7,748 nt of DNA from Candidatus Omnitrophota bacterium (GCA_016206875.1 JACQQR010000161.1:1-7748), one strand, 5' to 3'. Positions 1 through 7,559 are shown, numbered from the stretch's first letter. Made by a program: numbers and translations. The notes: generated by a model from the sequence alone, not told the origin.

Positions 1-64
1 AGAGGAGACAATAGCCTTTGCTTACTCGAGAACGCTAAATAATTACAAAAAAAGGGGGTATTTT

Positions 65-2026
65 TTAGAAAAAATCTTCACTTTTAAGCAGTTCACGCAC
101 CTCTTTTCCTATATCATCCGTGGCAAAAAGCTGCTGTATGGATCCATGGTTTAAGTAGTTGACTAAGGCGATAAAACTCATGGCTTGGTCCAGCGCGAGG
201 TATTGGCGAGTAACCACTTTGCTTTTGACATGGACTGAATCATAGAAGCCATACTCTCCATAAATATCATAATGTTTAAGATAAGCCCGGATATTGGCAA
301 GGGCATCCTGTGGAATCGTTTCTAAAGCCAGAAAGGCGGCATGAGGAGTTACAATTCCCGCGTCACTATAGCCTTTTACGCCCAGCGCCTTGACGCCAAA
401 TTCTCCATACACCGCGCTTTTTCCGCGCGCAAATGAGCACGGCGAAATGCCCCACACCGGATAGCCGCGCTCTGTAAGCGCATAATCCCGGTGCAGGCCT
501 GAAACAATCTGGTCATTGAGCCCTAAGGCTTCAGGCGACCAACTTTTCTCGGGGATCACCAAAGTGGGCATTAAAAATTCAAACAAAGAACCTCCCCAGC
601 TGGGCACAAAGCGGCGCTTTTCGTAAATATAAAAACCGGTTCGCACTTCATAAACCTGGAATTTTTTTTCTTTTTCGCGCGGTTTTTGGCTTTGCCACTT
701 CCATCCCGAAGGAGGTGTGCGAAAAATTTGAAACCAGTGGTCGCGCGGCACATCATGTTTGCCGATGGCGATCATGCTGAGTATGCGCGCTTCCGTGCAA
801 AGGAGGCTGTAATGGAAATCAAGCAAATTTTTCTTTGTAACATCATAGCCAATCGACATCTGGCCTACCCCCGGGTCGTAGAAAAAATCAAAGTCCATGC
901 GGTTCAAAAATTTGGAAACCTTCTCGTACAACTCTTTTTTGAAAGCGGATCGAGCGGCAATCAAGCCTGCCGCAAGCCAGGCATTGTCTACTGAAGAAAT
1001 CAAGGTGGAGGTAGGCTCCAAGTGGGTGGTGTTGTAATAATTAAAGAAGAAATGGCGGTATTGTTTGAGCCGCGCAAGCGTATCCAGCGTATTGGAAATA
1101 CGGCCAACGGCATCTTGGCGCGAAATGAATCCGAGATGATAAGCGCCGATAGAAGCAATCAAATATAAGCCGATATTCGTCGGCGAAGTGTAATCCCCTA
1201 CAAAAGGGGGATCATTTAACTTGATATGGTCCGCGATCAGATGCGTTTTTGTATCGACAATATTGTCAAAGTATTTCCAGGTGTCGCGCGCAATTTCGCG
1301 TAGCATGGAAGTATCATTCATAGCCAAAAGCCCGGAGTATTTGTCGGAGGGGATGCTTTTTGGGAATCCGCTAAAATTATCTTTCAGTGACTCAAAAAAA
1401 ACGTTCCTGGGCCCGGCGAAACCCACTTCATCTAGAAATACTTTCCCAAGCAGACCAAAAATTCCGGAGCGCACAATCAATCGCAGAGACTCGAGATGAT
1501 GGAGATCCAGATTCCCAAAAGCGTTCATGGGGACCAAAATTAATTTCCACCCCCGTTGATTTTTGGCCGCCCGGGTACTATAAGGCGCCAAGCGAATTTC
1601 TTTGGAGAGGCCGTGTTTGTCTTCAAGAGAAACCCACAATCGGTTTTGCACACCGGTGGATGCTTTCAGCCAAAATAAAAGATAATCCGCGCGGCTGATG
1701 TCGAGCGGGGCGAGCCCGGACTCCCAAGCCATTTCCTGAGTGCCAAAAAGCCAAAAAGAAATTTCCAGGCTTTGCCCTGAGGCATGGGCTGAATCACGCT
1801 TGTTAATTTTGGCGCTTATTCTTCCGGCAGAAGGAGAATGCACTTTGGAAACATGGCCAAAACAGTTTTGACCTTCTTTGGAAAAGGAATCCACAGTGAG
1901 AATTTGATCGGGAGAAAAATGGGCTGGGGGAAGCGCCTGCGAATTGGCCAGCCCCGGCGGGCCGGCCAGAGAGGCAATCAGGATCAAGCAAAAAGGGTAT
2001 GCTAAAAGAGTCCTCGTACGGGCCAC
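65..2026 (-). CDS. Secreted PF10091/GH144-like glucanase with N-terminal beta-sandwich-like domain
   Basis: The 653-residue product begins with a GTG codon, a short basic stretch and a hydrophobic segment (about residues 5-22). A plausible signal peptidase I site lies near LANS-QA (28-30), so export is likely. Residues about 40-205 look like a beta-sandwich carbohydrate-binding region of the CBM11/CIA30 kind, ending in KVFLDEVGF (195-203). Residues about 240-650 match the glycoamylase-like family PF10091 (GH144 endo-beta-1,2-glucanases and the related middle domain of cyclic beta-1,2-glucan synthase). Recognisable blocks are YTSPTNIGLYL (279-289), HYSLLCTEARILS (405-417), DVPRDHWF (425-432), PSWGGSLFEFLMP (475-487), PVWGISPCSF (523-532) and IVTPHAAFLALE (558-569). 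It starts 26 nt after the GH94 stop with only a weak upstream GGA, suggesting coupled translation. By inference it cuts extracellular beta-glucan, probably beta-1,2-linked, for uptake by its neighbours. Exact linkage and catalytic residues cannot be fixed from sequence reading alone. Confidence 0.85.
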   Translation of the reverse strand: MARTRTLLAYPFCLILIASLAGPPGLANSQALPPAHFSPDQILTVDSFSKEGQNCFGHVSKVHSPSAGRISAKINKRDSAHASGQSLEISFWLFGTQEMAWESGLAPLDISRADYLLFWLKASTGVQNRLWVSLEDKHGLSKEIRLAPYSTRAAKNQRGWKLILVPMNAFGNLDLHHLESLRLIVRSGIFGLLGKVFLDEVGFAGPRNVFFESLKDNFSGFPKSIPSDKYSGLLAMNDTSMLREIARDTWKYFDNIVDTKTHLIADHIKLNDPPFVGDYTSPTNIGLYLIASIGAYHLGFISRQDAVGRISNTLDTLARLKQYRHFFFNYYNTTHLEPTSTLISSVDNAWLAAGLIAARSAFKKELYEKVSKFLNRMDFDFFYDPGVGQMSIGYDVTKKNLLDFHYSLLCTEARILSMIAIGKHDVPRDHWFQIFRTPPSGWKWQSQKPREKEKKFQVYEVRTGFYIYEKRRFVPSWGGSLFEFLMPTLVIPEKSWSPEALGLNDQIVSGLHRDYALTERGYPVWGISPCSFARGKSAVYGEFGVKALGVKGYSDAGIVTPHAAFLALETIPQDALANIRAYLKHYDIYGEYGFYDSVHVKSKVVTRQYLALDQAMSFIALVNYLNHGSIQQLFATDDIGKEVRELLKSEDFF

Positions 2027-2052
2027 AAAATTTTTCCAGAGAAAATATTCTT

Positions 2053-4587
2053 TTATCCCATCACCACTTCGATTGTGTGCACTTTGTTATCTGCACAGGC
2101 AGGAACGACGGCGCCTTGTACCGCGCGGCCGTCCAGGGTAACGGATTGTACGCCGCTTTCTACGCCGGAGGGATTGCTCACGGTGATTTCGTACGTAGCG
2201 CCGCGGAAAAGGCGCTTCATTTTAAAGCGGGTCCATTTTTTAGGAATCACCGGGTCAATCAGCAAACCTTCTTGCACGGGACGAATGCCTAAAAGCCATT
2301 CAATAGAAATGCGGAATAGCCAGGCGCCGGAGCCCGAATACCATGTCCAGCCACCGCGGCCAAAGTTCGGAGAATCCGGCCCATCAACATTTCCGGGAGT
2401 GACATAAGGCTCTACGTAATAGACATCGGGGTCGAGCCCGCGGTAAGGAGGGGCAAACCGCCGGTAGGTTTCAAAAGCATAGTCTCCCTTTTTTTGTATA
2501 CAAACAGCTTGCAAGCCCCAACAGGCTGCGTGCGTGTAGACCCCGCCGTTTTCGCGAAGCCCCGGGGCGTAACGTGTGATGTATCCGATATTTGGATCCG
2601 GAACGGAATAGGCAGGCATCAAGAGCAGCGGGCCGTATTCCCGGTACAACATTTTATCTGCGGTTTCCATGCATTTTTTTGCGCGATCCGCGGGGGCCAC
2701 ATCGTGAATGAGCGCCCAGACCTGAGCCATCAGGTCGATTTTCCCCTGATCGCAGTATTTAGAACCCATGAGTTTTCCATCATCGCGTGTGGCGCGAATA
2801 TAACGGTCATCTTCCCAGGCGTGTTTATTAATATCCTGCACCAGTTGCGTGGCGCGCTCGTGGTACGTTTGCGCGCGGCTTTTTTCATCTTGCAAGTCGC
2901 AAATACTTGCAAAGCGGCGCAAAATTCCGACCATGAAATGCCCCAGCCAAATGGACTCCCCTTTCATTTTGGGGCCGACATGGCTGAAACCGTCATTCCA
3001 ATCCCCTTCTCCGATGAGCGGAAGCCCTCGAGGCGACCAGCGGGAAAGCACTTTATCGATGGCGCGCAAGCAGTGTTCGTACAGACTGCCCTTTGTGATT
3101 TTCGCATGTTTGTCTTTCGGGTCTTTTAGGAAATTTATTTCTTCTTTGAGTATGGAAAAATCCTGTGTTTCATCCAAATAATTCAACGTGATGTAGGCAA
3201 GCCACACCAAATCATCCGTCATTTCCGTAATGGCCCCCATGTTGGTGTTGGGGTGCCACCAGTGGTACACGGTTCCATCCGGGAACTGCTGTTCGGCGTG
3301 AAGGAGAATTTGTTTTTTCGCCAGCGACGGTTCCAGCGGGAAAAACACCTGGCAATCCTGCAGCTGATCCCGGAATCCGATGCCGCCGGAAGATTGATAA
3401 TACGCGCATTTAGCCCAAATGCGGCCGGCAATGGCTTGATATTTCAACCAGGTATTGGTCATGAAATTAAAACCGTCATCGGGAGTTTCCACCCAGGTGC
3501 GGCCCAAAAATTCATTCCAGAAATTTTTGACGGCCTCGAGCTCTTTTTTTGCCGCAGTTACATTCGTGTATTTGCGTATGAGTGTTTCAGATTCTTTGCG
3601 TTCACGCGTGGCCCCTAAAAGGAAAATCAACGTTTTCTCTTCTTTTGGAGCGAGTTCCACGTTCACGTGAAGCGAGGCAACGGAATCGCACCATTTCCCC
3701 CAGCTGTTTTGCATTTTGCCCTCGCGCACGGCGCGAGGGGCGGTGATCGTCCCATAATTGCCGAGGAAAGCCTCTTTGTCGCCGTCAAATCCGGCCAATT
3801 TGCAATTGACGGAATGGAAGGCTTCTAGAGGGCGTTCGGCCAACCCGGTGGAAATAAAATGCGGCACCAGCGCCGGGCGTTTATAGCCGTAGAGCGTATT
3901 TAAGGCCTGATTGGGATTGGTTTCGATAAATGTTTTATGAAATTCTCTATGGGTGTCTGCGGCATTCCCCAGGCACCATTCAAAGTAAGAGAAAATGCCC
4001 AAGGAACGTTTCCTGGAAGTTTCGTTGACAAGCCGTACGATCCAGATTTCCACCGGGTCTTTAAGGGAAACAAACGTGGTTTTTTCCGTAAAAATTCCGT
4101 GTAAACGGCTTTGGTGAATCGCATAGCCGGTGCCATAGCGTACTTGGAAGAAATCGAATTTCGGGCAAGTGGGCTTCCACGTCAGGCTCCAGAATTTTCC
4201 ATTGTCGTTGTCGCGCACATAAAGGTAAGAACCCCATTCGTCTTTAATGATGTCTTGCTCCCAGCGTGTGATACGCGATAAGTTCGAATTTTCTCTCCAC
4301 GAAAAAGAACCGCCGGTTTGAGAGACTACTGTGCCCACATCCCCGTTGGAAATCACATTGACCCAAGGACGGGGCGTGTCGGGACGTGTAATTACATATT
4401 CTTTCCCGTCCGCGGTGAAATAACCGTATTTATTTTCCAACTTGCGCGCTTCTTGAGCGGCGGGCGCTTTCCCCGAGAGAGATTTTGATTTAGCCGGGGA
4501 TGCTTTTTTAACAAGGCTAGCAGTACTCATGGATTTCAATTTTCTCCTTTTAGGGTTTTGTTTCATAAACCGGATTTGCCGAGGCAT
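2053..4587 (-). CDS. GH94 glycoside phosphorylase (cellobiose/beta-glucan oligosaccharide phosphorylase family)
   Basis: This 844-residue protein is a full-length GH94 enzyme (formerly GT36), close to the roughly 810-residue cellobiose phosphorylases. Such enzymes split beta-linked gluco-oligosaccharides with phosphate to give sugar 1-phosphate in the cytoplasm. The N-terminal family block is KYGYF...EYVITRPDTPRPWVN (53-77). Phosphate and active-site blocks follow: GIGFRDQLQD (402-411), the catalytic-acid motif EGDWNDGF (527-534, DWND 529-532), ENGGVYTHAACW (679-690, with the family His at 686) and GWTWYSGSGAW (746-756). The C-terminus, ending in HTIEVVMG, matches the family end. HWWHP (442-446) and GWTWYSGS recall the GH94 part of cyclic beta-1,2-glucan synthase more than classical cellobiose phosphorylase, so the substrate could be sophoro-oligosaccharide. 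That is inference. About 52 lysine-, serine- and alanine-rich residues precede the family start. No signal peptide is seen. It lies 3 nt after the binding-protein gene. An alternative start is Met20 (codon at 4528-4530). Confidence 0.92.
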   Translation of the reverse strand: MPRQIRFMKQNPKRRKLKSMSTASLVKKASPAKSKSLSGKAPAAQEARKLENKYGYFTADGKEYVITRPDTPRPWVNVISNGDVGTVVSQTGGSFSWRENSNLSRITRWEQDIIKDEWGSYLYVRDNDNGKFWSLTWKPTCPKFDFFQVRYGTGYAIHQSRLHGIFTEKTTFVSLKDPVEIWIVRLVNETSRKRSLGIFSYFEWCLGNAADTHREFHKTFIETNPNQALNTLYGYKRPALVPHFISTGLAERPLEAFHSVNCKLAGFDGDKEAFLGNYGTITAPRAVREGKMQNSWGKWCDSVASLHVNVELAPKEEKTLIFLLGATRERKESETLIRKYTNVTAAKKELEAVKNFWNEFLGRTWVETPDDGFNFMTNTWLKYQAIAGRIWAKCAYYQSSGGIGFRDQLQDCQVFFPLEPSLAKKQILLHAEQQFPDGTVYHWWHPNTNMGAITEMTDDLVWLAYITLNYLDETQDFSILKEEINFLKDPKDKHAKITKGSLYEHCLRAIDKVLSRWSPRGLPLIGEGDWNDGFSHVGPKMKGESIWLGHFMVGILRRFASICDLQDEKSRAQTYHERATQLVQDINKHAWEDDRYIRATRDDGKLMGSKYCDQGKIDLMAQVWALIHDVAPADRAKKCMETADKMLYREYGPLLLMPAYSVPDPNIGYITRYAPGLRENGGVYTHAACWGLQAVCIQKKGDYAFETYRRFAPPYRGLDPDVYYVEPYVTPGNVDGPDSPNFGRGGWTWYSGSGAWLFRISIEWLLGIRPVQEGLLIDPVIPKKWTRFKMKRLFRGATYEITVSNPSGVESGVQSVTLDGRAVQGAVVPACADNKVHTIEVVMG
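4544..4548 (-). promoter_or_regulatory. Internal Shine-Dalgarno-like AGGAG in the 5' part of the GH94 gene
   Basis: On the minus strand AAAAGGAGAAAA lies 13 nt before an in-frame ATG at 4528-4530 (Met20). No comparable purine-rich site precedes Met1 (4585-4587) or Met8. The spacing is longer than usual, so it is weak support for a shorter product. Met1, 3 nt after the preceding stop, may instead be reached by coupled translation. Confidence 0.3.
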
Positions 4588-4590
4588 GGT

Positions 4591-5895
4591 TTAGGCGGCG
4601 CTTTCGCTCGCCAACGCTTCATTAATTTTGGGGACAATTTTTTTCATGGCCTCTTCCACAGTGATGCGGCCGTTGAATAACAAATCGAGTTCCTCAATTA
4701 AATATTTCCCCTCGATTTCCTGCCATATAGGCGAGAACGGATCATAAATGACATAACGCACCGCTTCATTCAGCATCTTTTTGTTGGCCGGAGGCGCGGT
4801 ATTTGCCGCCCAGTCAGGACCTTCGGCAACGCTGATTAATGCGGGTTGCGCCAGGCCTCTTTGGGCTAATTCCGCCTGTCCTTTGGCGCCTGTAAGCGCT
4901 TTGACCACTTCCCAGGAGGCCTCTTTATGTTTTGAGCTTTTCAAAATGCAGTATCCGGAACCCCCTGTGCCAAAGTGGCGGATGCCTTGCGAGTTTTTTG
5001 GAAACATGGCTACGTCCCAATTAAACTTTCTCTGGCGTAAAGCCGGGGTTTCCCAAATCCCCGATAAAAACATGGCCAGTTTTCCCGTAGAGAACATGAT
5101 ATCAATGCCCATGCCCATATTAGTCAGCGCTACCGGAGTGGGCATGACTTTATATTTATTGATCAGGTCCACATAAAATCCCAGGCCTTCCATGGCTTTG
5201 GGCTCATCCAGCAATGTTTTTGTGGGTTTCTTTACATGATCTACCAAGGCGCCGCCGTTTCCGTATACAAAATTTTTCCAGGCCCAGCCATAAAAACCGT
5301 ATTGAGTCACACGACCGCTTGAGTCACGCAATGTGAGCTGTTTTGCTTTCTCCAGCAACTCTTCCCACGTCCAGTCATCCGTGGGATACGGGACGGCGGC
5401 CTGATCAAATAAGTCTTTGTTATAGAAGACGCACGCGAAAGGGGCCGTGTCACGCGGAATGGCCAATAAACGGCCGTCTACGGTGAAACGGTCCATTACT
5501 TCCGGGAAAAAAGCGTTTTTGTCGAAGGCAGCGTCTTTTTCGATGAAGGGATTCAGATTTTCAAGCACATTTTTTGCGGCAAAACTTACGAAGTAGTTGA
5601 CCTCGGTGCAAATGACATCGGGAGCCGCCCCGCCGGCAATGCGGGTTAGGATTTTACTGACATAGCCGCCAAAAGGAGTGTGTTCGAAACGAACTTTGAT
5701 TTCAGGGTGTTGGGCTTGCCACGGGGCAATCGATTGAGTGATGATTTCAATTTCGTCCGGGCTGCCCCAAAAAGCAACCTTAACCATAGTTTCTTTAGGG
5801 ATGGCCTCTTTTTTTCCGCAGCCGCTTGTGCAAAGGAGAAAAATAGAAATGAGAACGGAAAATAACCGAACCCCGGCGTGTATTTTTATGCCCAT
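4591..5895 (-). CDS. ABC transporter extracellular sugar-binding lipoprotein (SBP family 1)
   Basis: This 434-residue protein has a basic start, a hydrophobic segment (about 9-22) and a cysteine at residue 26 in LCTSGCGKK. That fits a lipoprotein signal peptide, although Thr at -3 is not the usual Leu/Val. The mature part is a type 1 solute-binding protein of the CUT1 carbohydrate class: VKVAFWGS then APWQAQHPEIKVRF near the N-terminus, GGAAPDVICTE (92-102) and DWTWEELLEKAKQLT in the middle. Its length is normal for the family. It would capture oligosaccharides outside the membrane and pass them to MalF/MalG-type permeases, which are not in this window. The ATG overlaps the end of ndk by 10 nt (ATGGGCATAA), and the GH94 gene begins 3 nt after its stop, so all three are probably co-translated. 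The ligand is unknown; context suggests beta-glucan oligosaccharides. Confidence 0.9.
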   Translation of the reverse strand: MGIKIHAGVRLFSVLISIFLLCTSGCGKKEAIPKETMVKVAFWGSPDEIEIITQSIAPWQAQHPEIKVRFEHTPFGGYVSKILTRIAGGAAPDVICTEVNYFVSFAAKNVLENLNPFIEKDAAFDKNAFFPEVMDRFTVDGRLLAIPRDTAPFACVFYNKDLFDQAAVPYPTDDWTWEELLEKAKQLTLRDSSGRVTQYGFYGWAWKNFVYGNGGALVDHVKKPTKTLLDEPKAMEGLGFYVDLINKYKVMPTPVALTNMGMGIDIMFSTGKLAMFLSGIWETPALRQRKFNWDVAMFPKNSQGIRHFGTGGSGYCILKSSKHKEASWEVVKALTGAKGQAELAQRGLAQPALISVAEGPDWAANTAPPANKKMLNEAVRYVIYDPFSPIWQEIEGKYLIEELDLLFNGRITVEEAMKKIVPKINEALASESAA

Positions 5896-6404
5896 ATAGG
5901 ATGTTTTACCTTTTCCTCAACTGTTTTTACCGGATAAATATTGTAAATCACTTCATCGGGCTTAAACCATAATTTAATTTCGCGCTCGGCTTCTTGTTCG
6001 TTGGAGGAGGCATGAATCACGTTCTCATAGACTCCTTTGGTGGTGATACGGCCATAAGCGCCTCGAATCGTGGTGGAAGCCGCTTCTTCGGGGTTTGTGG
6101 CGCCGCAAATGTCGCGCACCTTGCCGATGGCATCAACGCCCACGTAGACAAAGGCCAAAACCTTTTTCCGGTCGTGGAATTTGCCCATCAAGTAGCCGAT
6201 AATTTCTTCAAAAAACGGCTTTTCGCGCAAATCCCGGTAATGCTCCTCAGCGAGTTCGCGTGAAACGCGGACACATTTGGCCGCCGCAATTTCCAGTTTC
6301 GTCTCGGACAAACGCGTAAGAATGTTTCCCGTAAGCGATTTTGAAAGACCGTCAGGTTTTATAAGAACTAATGTGGGTTGGCGCTCGTGCAACTCATTTT
6401 CCAT
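5886..6404 (-). CDS. ndk: Nucleoside diphosphate kinase
   Basis: The enzyme transfers the gamma phosphate of an NTP to an NDP through a phosphohistidine. Family marks are TLVLIKPDGL with Lys16, EKPFFEEIIGYLM (61-73), GATNPEEA...TTIRGAYG (101-118) and the active-site block ENVIHASSNEQEAEREI with catalytic His131. At 172 residues it is longer than the roughly 145-residue bacterial type. The extra length comes from an insert around 74-81 (GKFHDRKK) and a longer C-terminus. The usual Asp three residues after the catalytic His (HGSD/HASD) is Ser134 here; the Glu seven residues after it is kept (Glu138). The ATG at 6402-6404 has only a weak GAG upstream. The gene is first in the run, and its last 10 nt overlap the start of the sugar-binding protein. 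A sigma70-like promoter lies about 155 nt upstream, with one copy of the 82-bp repeat in between. Confidence 0.96.
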   Translation of the reverse strand: MENELHERQPTLVLIKPDGLSKSLTGNILTRLSETKLEIAAAKCVRVSRELAEEHYRDLREKPFFEEIIGYLMGKFHDRKKVLAFVYVGVDAIGKVRDICGATNPEEAASTTIRGAYGRITTKGVYENVIHASSNEQEAEREIKLWFKPDEVIYNIYPVKTVEEKVKHPIWA

Positions 6405-6410
6405 AGTGTC

Positions 6411-6491
6411 TCAAACCAAAAAATTTTCTACTACTACGGCACGACAATTAAAAATGGGCGCAGCCCATTGGCAAACCGTATAGTACCGCAT
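6411..6491 (-). other. Possible 26-codon leader ORF before ndk
   Basis: An ATG inside the left repeat opens a 26-codon frame, beginning MRYYTVCQWAAPIF and ending in TGA 6 nt before the ndk ATG. No convincing ribosome binding site precedes it. In the right repeat copy the matching frame has a TGA after six codons, and substitutions between the copies are not mainly synonymous. It is probably not a protein gene, but it could act as a translated leader coupled to ndk. Confidence 0.15.
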
Positions 6492-6520
6492 ACCCACAAA
6501 ATTAAATAGAATGCGGTACC
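6439..6520 (+). repeat. Left copy of 82-bp inverted repeat with two nested hairpins
   Basis: This segment aligns without gaps to the reverse complement of 7589-7670: 67 of 82 positions match, and 12 of the 15 differences are transitions. It contains a short hairpin, AATGGGC/GCCCATT (6453-6459 and 6463-6469, loop GCA), and a larger one, GTACCGCAT/ATGCGGTAC (6483-6491 and 6511-6519, 19-nt loop). The larger stem can extend through ACCGT/ACGGT (6475-6479 and 6521-6525) across a small internal loop. It sits between the predicted promoter and ndk, so it would be transcribed as part of the ndk leader. A member of a dispersed REP-like family is the main alternative to a transposon end. Confidence 0.9.
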
Positions 6521-6560
6521 ACGGTATTTAAAGATAAAACAGGACAGAAAAAGTTGAAGA

Positions 6561-6588
6561 ATTTTATCATAGTTGAAAAGAGTGTCAA
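6561..6588 (-). promoter_or_regulatory. Sigma70-like promoter upstream of ndk
   Basis: The minus strand reads TTGACA (6583-6588), a 16-nt spacer, then TAAAAT (6561-6566): a perfect -35 box and a five-of-six -10 box. Transcription would start near 6554 and leave a leader of about 150 nt containing the left repeat hairpins. It is the best promoter I can see for ndk and the sugar genes. TATGAT also overlaps the -10 area, but its spacing of 11 nt is too short. Confidence 0.6.
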
Positions 6589-6625
6589 CGCGATTAAAAA
6601 AAGCGGTTAAAAAAGAGGGTTCCCG

Positions 6626-6644
6626 AAAAAGGCAGCATCTTGCC
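6626..6644 (-). terminator. Weak intrinsic terminator after the dinD-like gene
   Basis: The minus strand reads GGCA-AGATGC-TGCC followed at once by TTTTT, about 80 nt after the dinD-like stop. The stem is only 4 bp, so efficiency is doubtful. Its place between the dinD-like gene and the ndk promoter fits a transcript boundary. Confidence 0.4.
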
Positions 6645-6725
6645 CCCTATTGTCTCCCCCCGAGTGAGCGCCTCCGGCGGGCGAACCATAATACGAGAAA
6701 AATACGTCTCATCACTGCATAACCT

Positions 6726-7559
6726 CTACTTCAGTAACTTCTTGTTCTGTGGCAATTTCTTATAATTTTCTTTGCTTATCACTTCTTTCCCACTTTTACG
6801 TTCAAGCTCTCTTCTTGCGTTACCAGCAACAGCACCGCCTTCGAAAGCGACTTGCTTGTTTTCAACAAACCCCTGAGCATCTTTGTTGACTGCTATTTCT
6901 TTGGTGGAAGCCTCGCCAAGCATGGAAAAGATAAGCTCCAAATCGGTCATATGATCCCTGAGATTCTCCCGTTTTAGCCCTTTATGTTTCTTATAAGCTG
7001 ATGGGGTCATCTCAAAAGTTGCTTTTGAAATCTCAGCGGTCAATATTTCGTATTCCTTTGGCTCTTTTATGCCGCGCTTCTGCCACTGATCGGTTAGCTC
7101 TTCACGGATAGCAATTCCACGCATCCGTTTTTCGATCCATTCATCGCTATAACCCTTAGCCTTATATAATGCCCTTGTCCTCTTTGTGGCAAGCTCTGGA
7201 TTCTCGATCTCCTGAATCCGCTCGTAACCGACTCGAGCTAACCACCGCTTGAACGGCTCAGCCTTCGGGGATGGGATAGACTGGATAATACGGAAAATAC
7301 TTTCTGTGTTGGCGCAATTGAGCTTTTGAATTCCACCAGGGGTTTTCACTGAAAGGGGGGTGGCAATTTGCCCCCACCCTTTGGAAAGCTCTGGATCGCG
7401 TCTACGCATATCTTTGATATAGCCGTCCGGTTGAACAGAATCCGTCAACGCGGCGACAACATCAACAACCACAAACCACCATTCATTGTTATAGAGGGTC
7501 TTTCTGATTTCACGTTTCCGGAAAATCGCTATTTTAGTCGTGGTTATTTCTTTATTCAT
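6726..7559 (-). CDS. dinD: DinD-like BRO-N family protein
   Basis: The 277-residue product has the length of E. coli DinD (about 274). Residues about 8-115 form a BRO-N domain, with EWWFVVVDVVAALT (26-39) and the block IFRIIQSIPSPKAEPFKRWL (88-107). The C-terminal DinD half contains GYSDEWIEKRMRGIAIREEL (136-155), LRDHMTDLELIFSMLGEAST (200-219) and KDAQGFVENKQVAFEGGAVA (226-245). BRO-N domains bind DNA and are frequent in phages and mobile DNA; DinD in E. coli is SOS-induced and modulates RecA filaments. The role here is unproven. The gene appears intact. Its ATG follows AGTGGGGAAAC, a weak ribosome site. I see no clear LexA box upstream. The symbol reflects family similarity only. It lies alone between the two inverted repeats, unrelated in function to the sugar genes downstream. 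Confidence 0.88.
   Translation of the reverse strand: MNKEITTTKIAIFRKREIRKTLYNNEWWFVVVDVVAALTDSVQPDGYIKDMRRRDPELSKGWGQIATPLSVKTPGGIQKLNCANTESIFRIIQSIPSPKAEPFKRWLARVGYERIQEIENPELATKRTRALYKAKGYSDEWIEKRMRGIAIREELTDQWQKRGIKEPKEYEILTAEISKATFEMTPSAYKKHKGLKRENLRDHMTDLELIFSMLGEASTKEIAVNKDAQGFVENKQVAFEGGAVAGNARRELERKSGKEVISKENYKKLPQNKKLLK

Noticed and set aside
4..14. GGAGACAATAG shared in inverted orientation with 6647-6657
   Set aside because: An 11-base match between two places in a 7.7-kb window is expected by chance, and the surrounding bases do not align.
2494..3129. 211-codon open frame on the plus strand
   Set aside because: It lies wholly inside the strongly recognised GH94 gene on the other strand, matches no family I know and has no ribosome site. 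It is an antisense shadow.
6669..6679. CGCC-TCC-GGCG mini-hairpin after the dinD-like gene
   Set aside because: Only 4 bp of stem and no T tract on either side. It is too small to call a terminator or repeat.
6600..6725. A tRNA-end duplication (attL/attR) marking integrase-mediated insertion
   Set aside because: I looked for a second copy of the T-arm/acceptor sequence near the left repeat and after the dinD-like gene and found none. No integrase gene is present.
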